Positions 18,540 to 27,298 of a stretch of DNA of 64,000 nucleotides are shown here, one piece after another (the first letter of the stretch is position 1; every line of letters begins with the position of its first letter). The DNA comes from Desulfosporosinus metallidurans (GTDB taxonomy: Bacteria; Bacillota; Desulfitobacteriia; Desulfitobacteriales; Desulfitobacteriaceae). The DNA lies in NCBI RefSeq assembly GCF_001936615.1, contig NZ_MLBF01000008.1, forward strand, positions 78,091-142,090, in the 5' to 3' direction. A program made the position numbers and the translations under genes. Below the pieces are notes generated by a model that had not been told where the DNA came from, ran no database searches, and saw nothing but the letters and a program-made list of their open reading frames with translations.

Positions 18540-20570
18540 ATGGGATTACATTATAATCTATGTCCCCGTAACTGCTATGATACGTGTAGCATTGTAAGCA
18601 CTACCCGCAAGGGCGTGCTTATCTCTGTCACCGGAAACCCCCATCACGAATACACCAAGGGAAAACTCTGTCCGAAAGCTCTCGATGATGTGAAAAAGGT
18701 TTACAGTCCTCAGCGCATCCGTTTCCCTATGCGCCAGAGGAGTCGTTATAGTGGTTTTTGGGAGCGAATTTCGTGGGATGAAGCGTTAAACCTTATCGCA
18801 GAAAAAATTCTTGACCTTAAAACGCAGTATGGAACCACTTTGCCTCTCGCCCTAAATAAGTACTCAGGAAATTTCGGCATTTTGCACAATGCTATGGAAG
18901 GTCTCTTCACAGGCCTCGGAGCAACCACCAGAGCGGTCGGTTCCCCATGTTGGTCGGCAGGAGTTGATGCTCAAACCTTAGACTTCGGAACGTTCTTTTG
19001 TTCGGATCCGCAAGACATGGCTAAGTCTAACTTAATTTGGCTCTGGGGAGTCAACCCGGCTTGGACAGCCGTGCACCAAATGCCCATTATTTTTGAGGCC
19101 ATCGATCGCGGGGCAAACGTTGTTTGTTTTGATACGCATTTTAGTGCTACAGCCGCCCGAACTCATCAGTTTGTACAGGTCCGACCGGGCACCGATGGGC
19201 TTCTGGCGTTAGGATTTGCTAAGGTGCTTGTGGAAGAAAACCTCATAGACCCCAACTTGAGTACCTATACGTTAGGGCACGAAGAATTCATCCACTATCT
19301 TAAAAGCGACATTTCCCTTGAGCACTGTTGTGAAATTACGGGAGTTCCTATACCCACTATACGCAAACTTGCCCTTGAATATGGCCAGACCCACCCGGCT
19401 TGTATTTGGGCAGGTTTTGGTTTACAGCGTTATACCAATGGAGGACAAACCTTGCGTGCTATTGACGCCCTAGGGGCACTGGCTGGACACCTTGGCGAAC
19501 AAGGGGGTGGAGTTCAATACGGTCAATTTGAAACCTGGAGTTTTGCTGGGATGTTACAGAACCCACCCCATCCCGACAATCAGATGGACCGTCTCTTAAA
19601 CATTAATCGATTTTCCGAGGAGGCTTTGGCCTGTAGCGATCCCCCCGTTAAGATGCTCTGGATTTCCGGAAGAAACCCTTTATCCCAAGATGGGAATCTT
19701 GAGCAATGGAAAAAACTGATCCGTCAACTGGATCTGATCGTCGTGAGTGACCTCTTTCATTCCAAATCCTCCGAAGCAGCCGACCTTTTTCTTCCCGTAA
19801 CGACGCATTATGAACACTGGGATATGAACTCTAGTTATTGGCATTACTGGGTGGGAGTCAATGAACCCGCTATTCTTCCAGTCGGAGAATCTCACTCTGA
19901 CTTACAGATTGCCTGGGATGTTTCCTCACAACTCAATAAACTGGTACCTGGAAGCTGCACGTTTCCCACATCAGGAGATGAGAAGGCGACCCTACTACGT
20001 GAACTCGGCCCCCAGATGTTAGATATCCTAGGCCTAAAAAATCCCGAGGAAATTCTAGAGGATCCGGTGAGGGCCAAGTTTCCCCGAACGGTTTGGGAAA
20101 ATCGAACATTTTCAACTCCTTCCGGACGGTATGAATTTCTTTCGACCCAAGCTGCTAACGCCCAACTTCCATCCCTTCCAGTCTTTCTGCCCCCCCTTAA
20201 TCCTTCTCTGAACACCCCATTGCGTCTGTTGACTCCACATCACCACTCAAGTATTAACTCTCAGGTTTATGTCTCCGACGCCCATACTTCTGAGGTCATC
20301 TTAAACCTCGCGCCGGAACTCGCCCGACGTTATGGGTTAATAGCTGGAGACCGTGCCCGGATTTGGAATGAGTTAGGCCTGATAGACGTGGTCATTCAAC
20401 CTGAAGATGGCATTTCGATGGATGTTGTCATTATTTTCCAGAGAAAAATCGAAGGGTCTTCCCCACTTAACAGCCTAATTGGCACCCCCTTAACCGACAT
20501 GGGACATCTCACACTCGGCGCCCCTGGATTTGCGTTAAATGAGACCTTTGTCAATTTGCAAAAACTATAG
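18540..20570 (+). CDS. Second molybdopterin oxidoreductase, no export signal
   Basis: 676 aa, closely related to the 14734-16935 product throughout (shared CPRNCYDTC, KYSGNFGI, and a GSPCWSAG counterpart of GTPCWPAG). It starts directly at the Fe-S domain: Cys8, Cys12, Cys16 and Cys44. There is no Tat signal and the paired ferredoxin gene has no membrane-anchor gene, so it is predicted to be cytoplasmic. AAGGATG precedes the ATG. It may be a soluble paralogue using the same kind of substrate, or it may couple to an intracellular donor. Function is not assignable from sequence. Confidence 0.88.
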   Translation: MGLHYNLCPRNCYDTCSIVSTTRKGVLISVTGNPHHEYTKGKLCPKALDDVKKVYSPQRIRFPMRQRSRYSGFWERISWDEALNLIAEKILDLKTQYGTTLPLALNKYSGNFGILHNAMEGLFTGLGATTRAVGSPCWSAGVDAQTLDFGTFFCSDPQDMAKSNLIWLWGVNPAWTAVHQMPIIFEAIDRGANVVCFDTHFSATAARTHQFVQVRPGTDGLLALGFAKVLVEENLIDPNLSTYTLGHEEFIHYLKSDISLEHCCEITGVPIPTIRKLALEYGQTHPACIWAGFGLQRYTNGGQTLRAIDALGALAGHLGEQGGGVQYGQFETWSFAGMLQNPPHPDNQMDRLLNINRFSEEALACSDPPVKMLWISGRNPLSQDGNLEQWKKLIRQLDLIVVSDLFHSKSSEAADLFLPVTTHYEHWDMNSSYWHYWVGVNEPAILPVGESHSDLQIAWDVSSQLNKLVPGSCTFPTSGDEKATLLRELGPQMLDILGLKNPEEILEDPVRAKFPRTVWENRTFSTPSGRYEFLSTQAANAQLPSLPVFLPPLNPSLNTPLRLLTPHHHSSINSQVYVSDAHTSEVILNLAPELARRYGLIAGDRARIWNELGLIDVVIQPEDGISMDVVIIFQRKIEGSSPLNSLIGTPLTDMGHLTLGAPGFALNETFVNLQKL

Positions 20571-20592
20571 ACCTAATGGAGTGTGTAACGTG

Positions 20593-21141
20593 ATGGTTAA
20601 ACAATTAGGTTTCCTGCTGGATGTTAATCGTTGTCTCGGGTGCGGAGCTTGTGCCAAAGCCTGCCAAACTTACAATCAGCTGCCTTCCCCTCTTGCTTGG
20701 CGCCGCTTGCGTATGGTTGAGAACTCCTCCAAAGAGCATATTCAAAGATTTTATCTATCCTCGGCCTGCAATCATTGTGGCGATCCGGAATGTCAGCGTG
20801 TCTGCCCATCCGGTGCCTATGCCAAACGCCGCGATGGAATCGTTGTACATCTCACCGAAAAATGCACGGGCTGTAAGTCTTGTGTCGCCTCATGCCCCTT
20901 TGGCGTTCCCCAAATCAATCCTCAGACCAATAAAGCGAGTAAATGCCAACTATGCTACCAACGCTTAGATCAAGGAATGCCACCCCACTGCGTGCAAGCC
21001 TGTCTTACAGGCGCCCTTCAGCTCAAAGAACTTCAGGACCTTCCGGCAAACCAACTATTACGGCTCACTGCCCCTGTTCCGAGCCTCCGACTAACACGCC
21101 CCTCTGTTTTCTATAAACCGCCGAGAGCAACCAGACTATAG
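20593..21141 (+). CDS. Four-cluster ferredoxin subunit of the second molybdoenzyme
   Basis: About 182 aa from the ATG at 20593 (MVKQLGFLLDVNRCLGCGAC), with GGAG ~11 nt upstream; the frame open from 20539 overlaps the previous gene and lacks an RBS. Four cysteine groups: CLGCGACAKAC, CNHCGDPECQRVC, CTGCKSCVASC, and CQLCYQR with CVQAC. It closely resembles the 16949 protein, pointing to duplication of the catalytic/Fe-S pair. It is the last gene before the terminator at 21152. Confidence 0.92.
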   Translation: MVKQLGFLLDVNRCLGCGACAKACQTYNQLPSPLAWRRLRMVENSSKEHIQRFYLSSACNHCGDPECQRVCPSGAYAKRRDGIVVHLTEKCTGCKSCVASCPFGVPQINPQTNKASKCQLCYQRLDQGMPPHCVQACLTGALQLKELQDLPANQLLRLTAPVPSLRLTRPSVFYKPPRATRL

Positions 21142-21151
21142 AAAAGTCATT

Positions 21152-21204
21152 AAAAAAGGGACCGCCTTTGTAATAAATTACAAAACTAGCGATCCCTTTT
21201 TGTT
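21152..21204 (+). terminator. Terminator between the molybdoenzyme genes and hydE
   Basis: AAAAAAGGGA...CGC pairs with GCGATCCCTTTTT around an AT-rich loop that can itself pair (TTTGTAAT/ATTACAAA). T-rich sequence follows on both strands, so it can serve both convergent operons. Confidence 0.85.
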
Positions 21205-21300
21205 TATTTTTACAAAACCAAACGTTTATAGCTACTTTATTCTCTATTATTAGTATAGGGCAAAACCATCAGGTCGTAAAGCTAATTTTAACGATGTATT

Positions 21301-22380
21301 TTATAGGAACTCTGTGTCGGTTCCCCATGAGATAAACTGCTGACTATCCCCTCTACCCAGATCCACTTCAAAGCCCACCGACTGAATTCTTCGCTCTATG
21401 CAATATCGGCAATCTTCCGGATGATCATCTCCACAAATCTTGTTTTCGTAAAGTGCGTACTGTTTCCTTACGGATGTGGGAGTAATAATCGGCATAACGA
21501 CATTGGCGCCTGCTTTCAAGGCCATCTCCCTACCTTGCGGATGCAGAGTTCCAAGGGCCGTCGTGGCCGGAATAAGGCTATCCGGAATAAGTAGCCGCGC
21601 CAAGGCTACCATCACTAACGTATCTTCTATCGTTCCACCCTTTTCCGCCCCCAAAGGGGTCTCACTATGCGGAATAAAGGGTCCAATCCCAATCATGTCT
21701 GGATGGAGTTCCTTCAAATAGCACAGGTCTTCTGCCAAATCAGCGAGTGTCTGTCCGGGAAGCCCAACCATAAACCCAGCTCCCACTTGGTAGCCAATCT
21801 CCTTCAAAGCATTCAAACAGGCCCGGCGATCCTCAAAGCGCATCGTCGGATGTAACGTTTCATACAGTTTCTTCGAAGCCGTTTCGTGGCGCATCAAAAA
21901 GCGATCTGCGCCGGAGGCAAAGAGGCTTTGATAGGTTTCCGCTCTCCGCTCGCCGATCGATAACGTAACAGCTACCTCTGGATAATAACGTCTTTTGATC
22001 TCGTGAATCAAAGCACCGAGTAGCTCCTCTGTATACCAAAGGTCTTCACCACTCTGCAAGACAAACGTCCGATAGCCTAATTCGTACCCCTTATCACAGC
22101 AGGCTAGGATTTCTCCCGGGGTTAACCGATAACGTTCCACCTTAGCATTGGAAGCTCGGATTCCGCAATAAAGGCAATCTTGCCGGCAAATATTTGAAAA
22201 CTCGATAAGTCCTCTTAAGTAAACTTTATTTCCGTAATAAGTTTGTTTCGTCTTAAGTGCATTGCTGTACAGAATCTCTCTATCCTCAGAAGTTATGGTT
22301 TCTAGGAGATCTGTGATTTCCTCTTTTGTAAGATCGTTCGTTTGATAGACTTTCTCTAATAAATTATGTTTCTTATTCAC
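21301..22380 (-). CDS. hydE: [FeFe]-hydrogenase H-cluster radical SAM maturase HydE
   Basis: About 359 aa from a GTG at 22380, with GGGGAGGGGG upstream; the longer frame to 22425 reads through the repeat element. The radical SAM motif CRQDCLYCG (Cx3Cx2C) is followed by BATS-domain features (FVLQSGEDLWYT; GAGFMVGLPGQTLADL; PFIPHSETPLG). HydE acts on a HydG-made Fe(CO)2(CN)-cysteine complex during H-cluster assembly. It is the last gene of the maturation operon, with a repeat between it and hydF. Confidence 0.95.
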   Translation of the reverse strand: MNKKHNLLEKVYQTNDLTKEEITDLLETITSEDREILYSNALKTKQTYYGNKVYLRGLIEFSNICRQDCLYCGIRASNAKVERYRLTPGEILACCDKGYELGYRTFVLQSGEDLWYTEELLGALIHEIKRRYYPEVAVTLSIGERRAETYQSLFASGADRFLMRHETASKKLYETLHPTMRFEDRRACLNALKEIGYQVGAGFMVGLPGQTLADLAEDLCYLKELHPDMIGIGPFIPHSETPLGAEKGGTIEDTLVMVALARLLIPDSLIPATTALGTLHPQGREMALKAGANVVMPIITPTSVRKQYALYENKICGDDHPEDCRYCIERRIQSVGFEVDLGRGDSQQFISWGTDTEFL

Positions 22381-22404
22381 AAAATCGCCCCCTCCCCGAA
22401 CAAG

Positions 22405-22456
22405 GGGACAGGTACGTTGTTTCAAATACTGGAAGGAGAAACAATGTACCTGTCCC
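22405..22456. repeat. REP-like inverted repeat (GGGACAGGTAC type) between hydF and hydE
   Basis: 22405-22422 (GGGACAGGTACGTTGTTT) is inverted at 22439-22456 with one mismatch. A shorter relative, AACAAGG...CCTTGTT with CCTGTCC, is at 61471-61494. Such GGGGACAGG palindromes are dispersed repeats in clostridial genomes. Confidence 0.65.
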
Positions 22457-22469
22457 TCTGTTTCACCCT

Positions 22470-23714
22470 TTACAATGGATCTTCTTCCAATAACATCTTG
22501 GCCAGCGGGAATGGTTCAAGCGCTCTGGGAAGTAATCCCTGAACATAGGCAATGAGAATTCCGTAGTTTACGATGGGCACATTAAAATAGTTTGCTCGTT
22601 CTACTCTACTGAGCATCCCGGTTCTGTTCATCATACAGGCTCCACAGTGTACGATAAGGGCATATTTCTTGATATCGTCCGTAAAGGTAACTCCGGCCGA
22701 GTAGTCAAACTCTATCTGCTTACCCGTTCTCTGACGTATCCACCTGGGTATCTTCACACTCCCTATATCATCCGATTGTCTGTGATGGGTACACCCTTCG
22801 GCTATTAAAACCTTATCTCCATCTTTAAGCTGATCAATCGCTTTGGCCCCTCTGATAAATTCCGTTAAATCTCCCTTTTGTCTGGCAAATAGGATTGAGA
22901 ATGAGGTCATTAAAATATCCTTGGGGGTATCTGCTGCGACCTTTAAAAATACCTGGGAATCCGTGATCACGAGCTTCGGTTTTTTAGCCAGATTACTTAA
23001 GGTTTCTCTCAGTTCGTATTCCTTGGTGACAATCGCCATAGCATCACTTTCCAAGATGTCTCGTATGGTCTGCTGCTGAGGAAGAATTAATCTCCCCTTG
23101 GGAGCCGCCTTATCAATTGGAGTAACCAGCACAACAAAGTCACCAGGGTTGATTAAATCCCCGACAATTTTAAACGTATCTTTATCCTCTGGGATAACAG
23201 AGATGATGGCATTTTTTAATTCTTTGATTCCCTGTTTTTTAAGAGCGGACACTGCAACGACCGGGGTTTTTAATGCTTCTTGCAATTGAGTTGTCATTTT
23301 TTCATAATCGTCGTTTTTCAGGGTATCCAGCTTATTTAAAGCCACAATAATTGGCTTCTTCTTTTCCTTAAACTTAGAAATGATCAAGCGATCCTCTTCA
23401 CTGATTCCGGCCTGAATATCGACGATGAGCAAGGCCACATCTGTTTTATCGAGAACCTCCAAGGTCTTCCTTATCCTGAGCTCTCCTAATTCTCCGACAT
23501 CGTCAAGTCCGGCTGTATCGATGATGACGCAGGGTCCTATAGGCAATATTTCCATTGATTTGAACACCGGGTCAGTCGTTGTACCTTTCAGTTCGGATAC
23601 TATGGCCGTTTCCTGTCCTGTTAGGGCATTGATCACGCTTGATTTTCCCGCATTTCTCTTCCCAAAGAGCGCTAAATGGACTCTCACCCCTCTTGGGGCT
23701 TCATTCATGCTCAT
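22470..23714 (-). CDS. hydF: [FeFe]-hydrogenase maturation GTPase/scaffold HydF
   Basis: 414 aa. The N-terminal GTPase has P-loop GKRNAGKSS, a TTTDP switch I region, DTAGLDD and NKLD. The C-terminal cluster-binding region has EGCTHH and HCGACMMNR, the CxH/HCxxC ligands of the HydF [4Fe-4S] scaffold. HydF carries the [2Fe] precursor and transfers it to HydA. GGAGGG lies 6 nt before the ATG. It follows aspA by 18 nt. Confidence 0.95.
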   Translation of the reverse strand: MSMNEAPRGVRVHLALFGKRNAGKSSVINALTGQETAIVSELKGTTTDPVFKSMEILPIGPCVIIDTAGLDDVGELGELRIRKTLEVLDKTDVALLIVDIQAGISEEDRLIISKFKEKKKPIIVALNKLDTLKNDDYEKMTTQLQEALKTPVVAVSALKKQGIKELKNAIISVIPEDKDTFKIVGDLINPGDFVVLVTPIDKAAPKGRLILPQQQTIRDILESDAMAIVTKEYELRETLSNLAKKPKLVITDSQVFLKVAADTPKDILMTSFSILFARQKGDLTEFIRGAKAIDQLKDGDKVLIAEGCTHHRQSDDIGSVKIPRWIRQRTGKQIEFDYSAGVTFTDDIKKYALIVHCGACMMNRTGMLSRVERANYFNVPIVNYGILIAYVQGLLPRALEPFPLAKMLLEEDPL

Positions 23715-23732
23715 CCCAATCCCTCCACAAGA

Positions 23733-25139
23733 TCATTTTACTCGTCTCCCCGGTATCCCTGGTTTTGTGACTTCCAATGGATTCAATATCTCATCAATCC
23801 TGGAATCTAGAAAATCCGATTCTTCTCTCAGTACATCTCTTATTGTCTTATCTTCTCTTAAAGCTTTTCTAGCTATATGGGCGGCTTGATCATACCCGAT
23901 ATGATGAATTAAAGCAGCAGCTAGTGCCGCTGACTTTTCAAGAGTCTCGTGGCATTTTTTTACATTAGCTTTGATTCCTTTAATGCACTTCTCCCTGAAT
24001 AGAGTGACTCCCTGATTCAAAAGCTCGAGTGATTCCAGCAAACTTTCCGCGATCAGAGGCATAAAGGAATTAAGTTCAAGTTGTCCGGCAGAAGCTGCCA
24101 TCGTAATAGCATAATCATTGGCCATTACTTTCATGGCCACTTGGCCGATCATCTCAGGTATGACCGGATTCACCTTTCCCGGCATAATCGTTGAACCGGC
24201 CTGCATCTGAGGAAGTTCTATTTCACCAAAACCGCCTTTAGGGCCTGAGGATAACAATCTTAAATCATTGGCTATTTTTAGCAGATTCGTGCTGCAAGCT
24301 TTTAAGAGCCCTGAAACTTCTACAAAAACATCATTATTTTGTGTTATATCCATGGGATAGTCAGACCTAGCTAAACCTAATCCGGTTAACTCCTGAATGG
24401 TATCCGTGATCATGAAGATATACTCATGAGAAGCATTGAAGCCGGTACCAATGGCAGTTCCTCCAAGATTAATCTGCCTCAATCGTTCTTCTCCCTTGTA
24501 AACTCTCCAGCGGTCTCTTTCAATGCCCTTGGCATACGCCCCAAATTCCTGTCCCAGCATCATGGGTAAGGCATCCATCAGCTCAGTCCGGCCCAGTTTA
24601 AGCACATCACTAAACTCATTTTCCTTGCCCTGCAAAGCTGCCTGAAGTTCCGCAAGGGAATAACTCAATTTTCTGAGCATATGGATGGCAGCAATCCTCA
24701 GCGCTGTCGGATAAACATCATTGGTCGATTGCGACAGGTTCACATCATTCAAAGGATGTACGACGTCATAGTCGCCTTTTGTTCCACCTAAGATCTCAAT
24801 AGCCCTATTAGCAACGACCTCATTGACATTCATATTCGTGGATGTACCTGCTCCCCCTTGAAAAGCACTTACGATAAATTCCTGATCGAATTTCCCTTCA
24901 ATCACTTCCTCACAGGCCGTAATGATGGCCTGTGCTTTTTCCTCCGTCAGTTGCTTTAAGCGTTGATTGACCATAGCTGCCGCCTTTTTAATCAACGCAA
25001 TTTCATAGATGAGTTTTAGATTGACACTTCTTGACCCTAAATTAAAGTTTTCTTGAGCTCGTTTGGTGTTAATCCCGTAATATAGAGTTTCCGGAATCTT
25101 CCGTTCTCCAATAGAATCCTTTTCCAATCTAAAGTCCAC
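23733..25139 (-). CDS. aspA: Aspartate ammonia-lyase (aspartase)
   Basis: 468 aa, fumarase/aspartase superfamily, with the signature GSTIMPGKVNP near residue 318, plus TSTNMNVNEVVANRA and LSQSTNDVYPTALR. It converts aspartate to fumarate and ammonia. It lies between hydG and hydF in the maturation operon with tight spacing; aspA in this position recurs in other anaerobes. A role in supplying ammonia for the bridging dithiomethylamine ligand, or simply co-regulated nitrogen metabolism, is inference. Confidence 0.93.
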   Translation of the reverse strand: MDFRLEKDSIGERKIPETLYYGINTKRAQENFNLGSRSVNLKLIYEIALIKKAAAMVNQRLKQLTEEKAQAIITACEEVIEGKFDQEFIVSAFQGGAGTSTNMNVNEVVANRAIEILGGTKGDYDVVHPLNDVNLSQSTNDVYPTALRIAAIHMLRKLSYSLAELQAALQGKENEFSDVLKLGRTELMDALPMMLGQEFGAYAKGIERDRWRVYKGEERLRQINLGGTAIGTGFNASHEYIFMITDTIQELTGLGLARSDYPMDITQNNDVFVEVSGLLKACSTNLLKIANDLRLLSSGPKGGFGEIELPQMQAGSTIMPGKVNPVIPEMIGQVAMKVMANDYAITMAASAGQLELNSFMPLIAESLLESLELLNQGVTLFREKCIKGIKANVKKCHETLEKSAALAAALIHHIGYDQAAHIARKALREDKTIRDVLREESDFLDSRIDEILNPLEVTKPGIPGRRVK

Positions 25140-25168
25140 TTTCTACCCTCCAATGACTCTACCCCTAC

Positions 25169-26590
25169 TTAGAACCTCAGATCTCTCTCTCCACCTTCTA
25201 TTCTCTTAAGTTTTTCTTTGGCAGCTTCTCGAGCTGCCTCTTTAGGAATATCCTGGAGACCTTTTTCGATGACCTTTCGTCCTAATTCTTTCATTTCATC
25301 ATCCGCATAGTCTAAAAGGAATTCCCTAAAGGTAAGCAAAGCATTCGGTTGACAAACATTATGTATTTGTCCCGCCTTAGCCAAAGCCATAAACCGATCC
25401 CCGGTTCTTCCTTCTCTATAGCAGGCGGTACAGTAGCTTGGCACATACCCACTCAAACACAAACTTTTAATCACTTCCATCGGGGAACGATGATCTGCCA
25501 CTTCAAATTGTGGTTTTTCCTCTGTTTTATTGATGCCATGTTCCTTCGAGTATGCACCCACTCCTGTGCATGAGCCAGCACTATACTGTGAAATTCCTAG
25601 AGCTAATACCTCTTCCCTAAAACCAGCTTCCTCTCTAGTGGAGAGAATCATTCCGGTATAGGGAACAGCCAATCTCAAGACCGCGACTATCTTTTTAAAG
25701 TCATCATCCGCAACAAGGTATGGCAGATCATTAAGATCCACTCCTTCAGCTGCTCTCAGTCTAGGGACCGAAATGGTGTGCGGTCCTACTCCGAAGGCTT
25801 CTTCGAGATGTTCCGCATGCATCAGCATGGCTATGGTTTCGTATTTGAAGTCATATAAACCATATAAGACACCAATACCGACATCCCCAATTCCAGCTTC
25901 CATGGCTCTATCCATGGCGGTCGTATGCCAATTGTAATTATGCTTCGGTCCCGACGGATGCATTTTTTCATAAACTTCCTGATTATACGTCTCCTGGAAT
26001 AGGGTATAGGTACCTATTTCCGCATCTTTTAATTGTTTATAATCCTCGACGGTCGTAGCAGCCACGTTAATGTTGATTCTTCTGATACTCCCATTATCAA
26101 ATTTCAAGGAATATATTTTCTTGATGCACTCAATCACATAATCCAAGGAACAATTAACAGGATCCTCTCCTGCCTCTAGGACAATTCTTTTATGTCCCAA
26201 AGATTCTAAAATTTTCACTTCCGCTTCCAATTGTTCCATCGTCAGCTTACTTCTCTTCAGACTCTCATTACAGGCCTGATATCCGCAATAGACACAGCCA
26301 TTGACACAATAACTACTGATATAAAGGGGTGCGAATAAAACGATTCTTTTGCCATAAATCGTCTCTTTGATCTCTTTTGCGGTCTTAAACATTTCTGCCA
26401 GAACGTTTTTATCGTCGATAGTTAGCAGTACTGCTGCTTCTCGGTGGGTTAATCCTTGGCAAGTCTTTGCCTTGTCCAAAATCGTCCTTACTAAGTCTTT
26501 GTCTTTAGCCTTTTCAATTCCTTCTTTTAATGAGCTCCTAATTTCTTCATCAATAATATAATCCTCCGCCAAATACTCTTTCATTGTCAC
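25169..26590 (-). CDS. hydG: [FeFe]-hydrogenase H-cluster radical SAM maturase HydG
   Basis: 473 aa. The radical SAM motif CVNGCVYCGYQ is near residue 95. The C-terminal domain carries CTACYREGRTGDRFM, the Cx2C ligands of the auxiliary cluster where CO and CN are built from tyrosine. The start overlaps the stop of the TM1266-like gene as ATGA. The length and the ThiH-like barrel agree with known HydG. Confidence 0.95.
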   Translation of the reverse strand: MTMKEYLAEDYIIDEEIRSSLKEGIEKAKDKDLVRTILDKAKTCQGLTHREAAVLLTIDDKNVLAEMFKTAKEIKETIYGKRIVLFAPLYISSYCVNGCVYCGYQACNESLKRSKLTMEQLEAEVKILESLGHKRIVLEAGEDPVNCSLDYVIECIKKIYSLKFDNGSIRRININVAATTVEDYKQLKDAEIGTYTLFQETYNQEVYEKMHPSGPKHNYNWHTTAMDRAMEAGIGDVGIGVLYGLYDFKYETIAMLMHAEHLEEAFGVGPHTISVPRLRAAEGVDLNDLPYLVADDDFKKIVAVLRLAVPYTGMILSTREEAGFREEVLALGISQYSAGSCTGVGAYSKEHGINKTEEKPQFEVADHRSPMEVIKSLCLSGYVPSYCTACYREGRTGDRFMALAKAGQIHNVCQPNALLTFREFLLDYADDEMKELGRKVIEKGLQDIPKEAAREAAKEKLKRIEGGERDLRF

Positions 26591-26841
26591 TCCTCCATTT
26601 TTTTGGTTAATGCTGATTTAACATTGACCCCTTTAATTTTCCCCAGCTTACCCGTCATCGCACTAATTTCATCCGAGGTCCCTTCAACGATCAAAGAGAT
26701 AATTGATATGCCCCTTTCCGGACGAGGGATTCCCATTCTTCCAACGATGATGCCCGCTAAATCGTGTAACGTTTCATTCACCTTATTAGCACTTTCAAAT
26801 TCTTCAATCACAATGCCTATAACACCAATTCTTTTATCCAT
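26587..26841 (-). CDS. TM1266-family putative iron-hydrogenase system regulator
   Basis: About 84 aa from the ATG at 26841 (MDKRIGVIGIVIE), with GGGGGAAA about 8 nt upstream. It is a compact ferredoxin-like ACT/NikR-type fold protein (IGRMGIPRPERGISIISLIVEG). The family was named for its constant position beside hydE/F/G genes and has no DNA-binding arm, so its role is uncertain. It is the first gene of the maturation operon and overlaps hydG by 4 nt. Confidence 0.85.
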   Translation of the reverse strand: MDKRIGVIGIVIEEFESANKVNETLHDLAGIIVGRMGIPRPERGISIISLIVEGTSDEISAMTGKLGKIKGVNVKSALTKKMEE

Positions 26842-26862
26842 GCTTTTTGTTTCCCCCAAATG

Positions 26863-26890
26863 AAAAAACCTTCTACAACAGTAAGAAGGC
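26863..26890 (-). terminator. Terminator or attenuator hairpin ahead of the hyd maturation operon
   Basis: On the minus strand CCTTCT-N9-AGAAGG is followed by TTTTTT, only ~22 nt before the TM1266-like start codon. It is a textbook intrinsic terminator positioned inside the probable 5' leader (see findings). Confidence 0.7.
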
Positions 26891-27022
26891 TCCTTAGTGA
26901 TTTAAACCCTTCTCCTTTTGCTCAGAATAATCCTCACAATCAGGTAAACGTTTGATAAGTCCACTATGCCGGAAACCTCCAACACAACAGATACGTCAAT
27001 TATATATTAAGTTATACGATGA

Positions 27023-27176
27023 CTCGAACATGGACGTTCGAGATTAGAGCACCGCCATGGATGGCAAGGTGCCGTGATGGCGAAAAGGGACCATCGCCAT
27101 GGATGGCTAGATGCCGTGCGGCGCTGAGCCTCTGGATAGGAACCACAAGGATAATGCTTGGACCCTGTGGTTCCTT
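27023..27176. repeat. Intergenic repeat block with GCCATGGATGGC units
   Basis: This holds the inverted repeat CTCGAA/TTCGAG (27023-27042) and two units containing GCCATGGATGGC (27054-27065 and 27096-27107), each followed by a TGCCGTG. A hairpin AGGAACCACA/TGTGGTTCCT ends it (27138-27176). A related pair of units is at 33161-33198. No coding frame here looks real. The rest of the 26891-27298 gap is AT-rich and holds the possible leader of the maturation operon. Confidence 0.6.
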
Positions 27177-27298
27177 ACTGGATTCGATTTCCAGCAAATT
27201 ACCTGTTCTACATTATTCCAATGCCTTATTAAGTATACTATTTTCGCCTCACATAATCCTTTGTTTCTAGAGGGGATTTTACGGCAGTCCTTTATTGA

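Noticed and set aside
27138..27176. AGGAACCACA/TGTGGTTCCT hairpin as hydA terminator
   Set aside because: Stem is good but no T-run follows on the minus strand and it lies over 120 nt past the stop; kept only as part of the repeat block.
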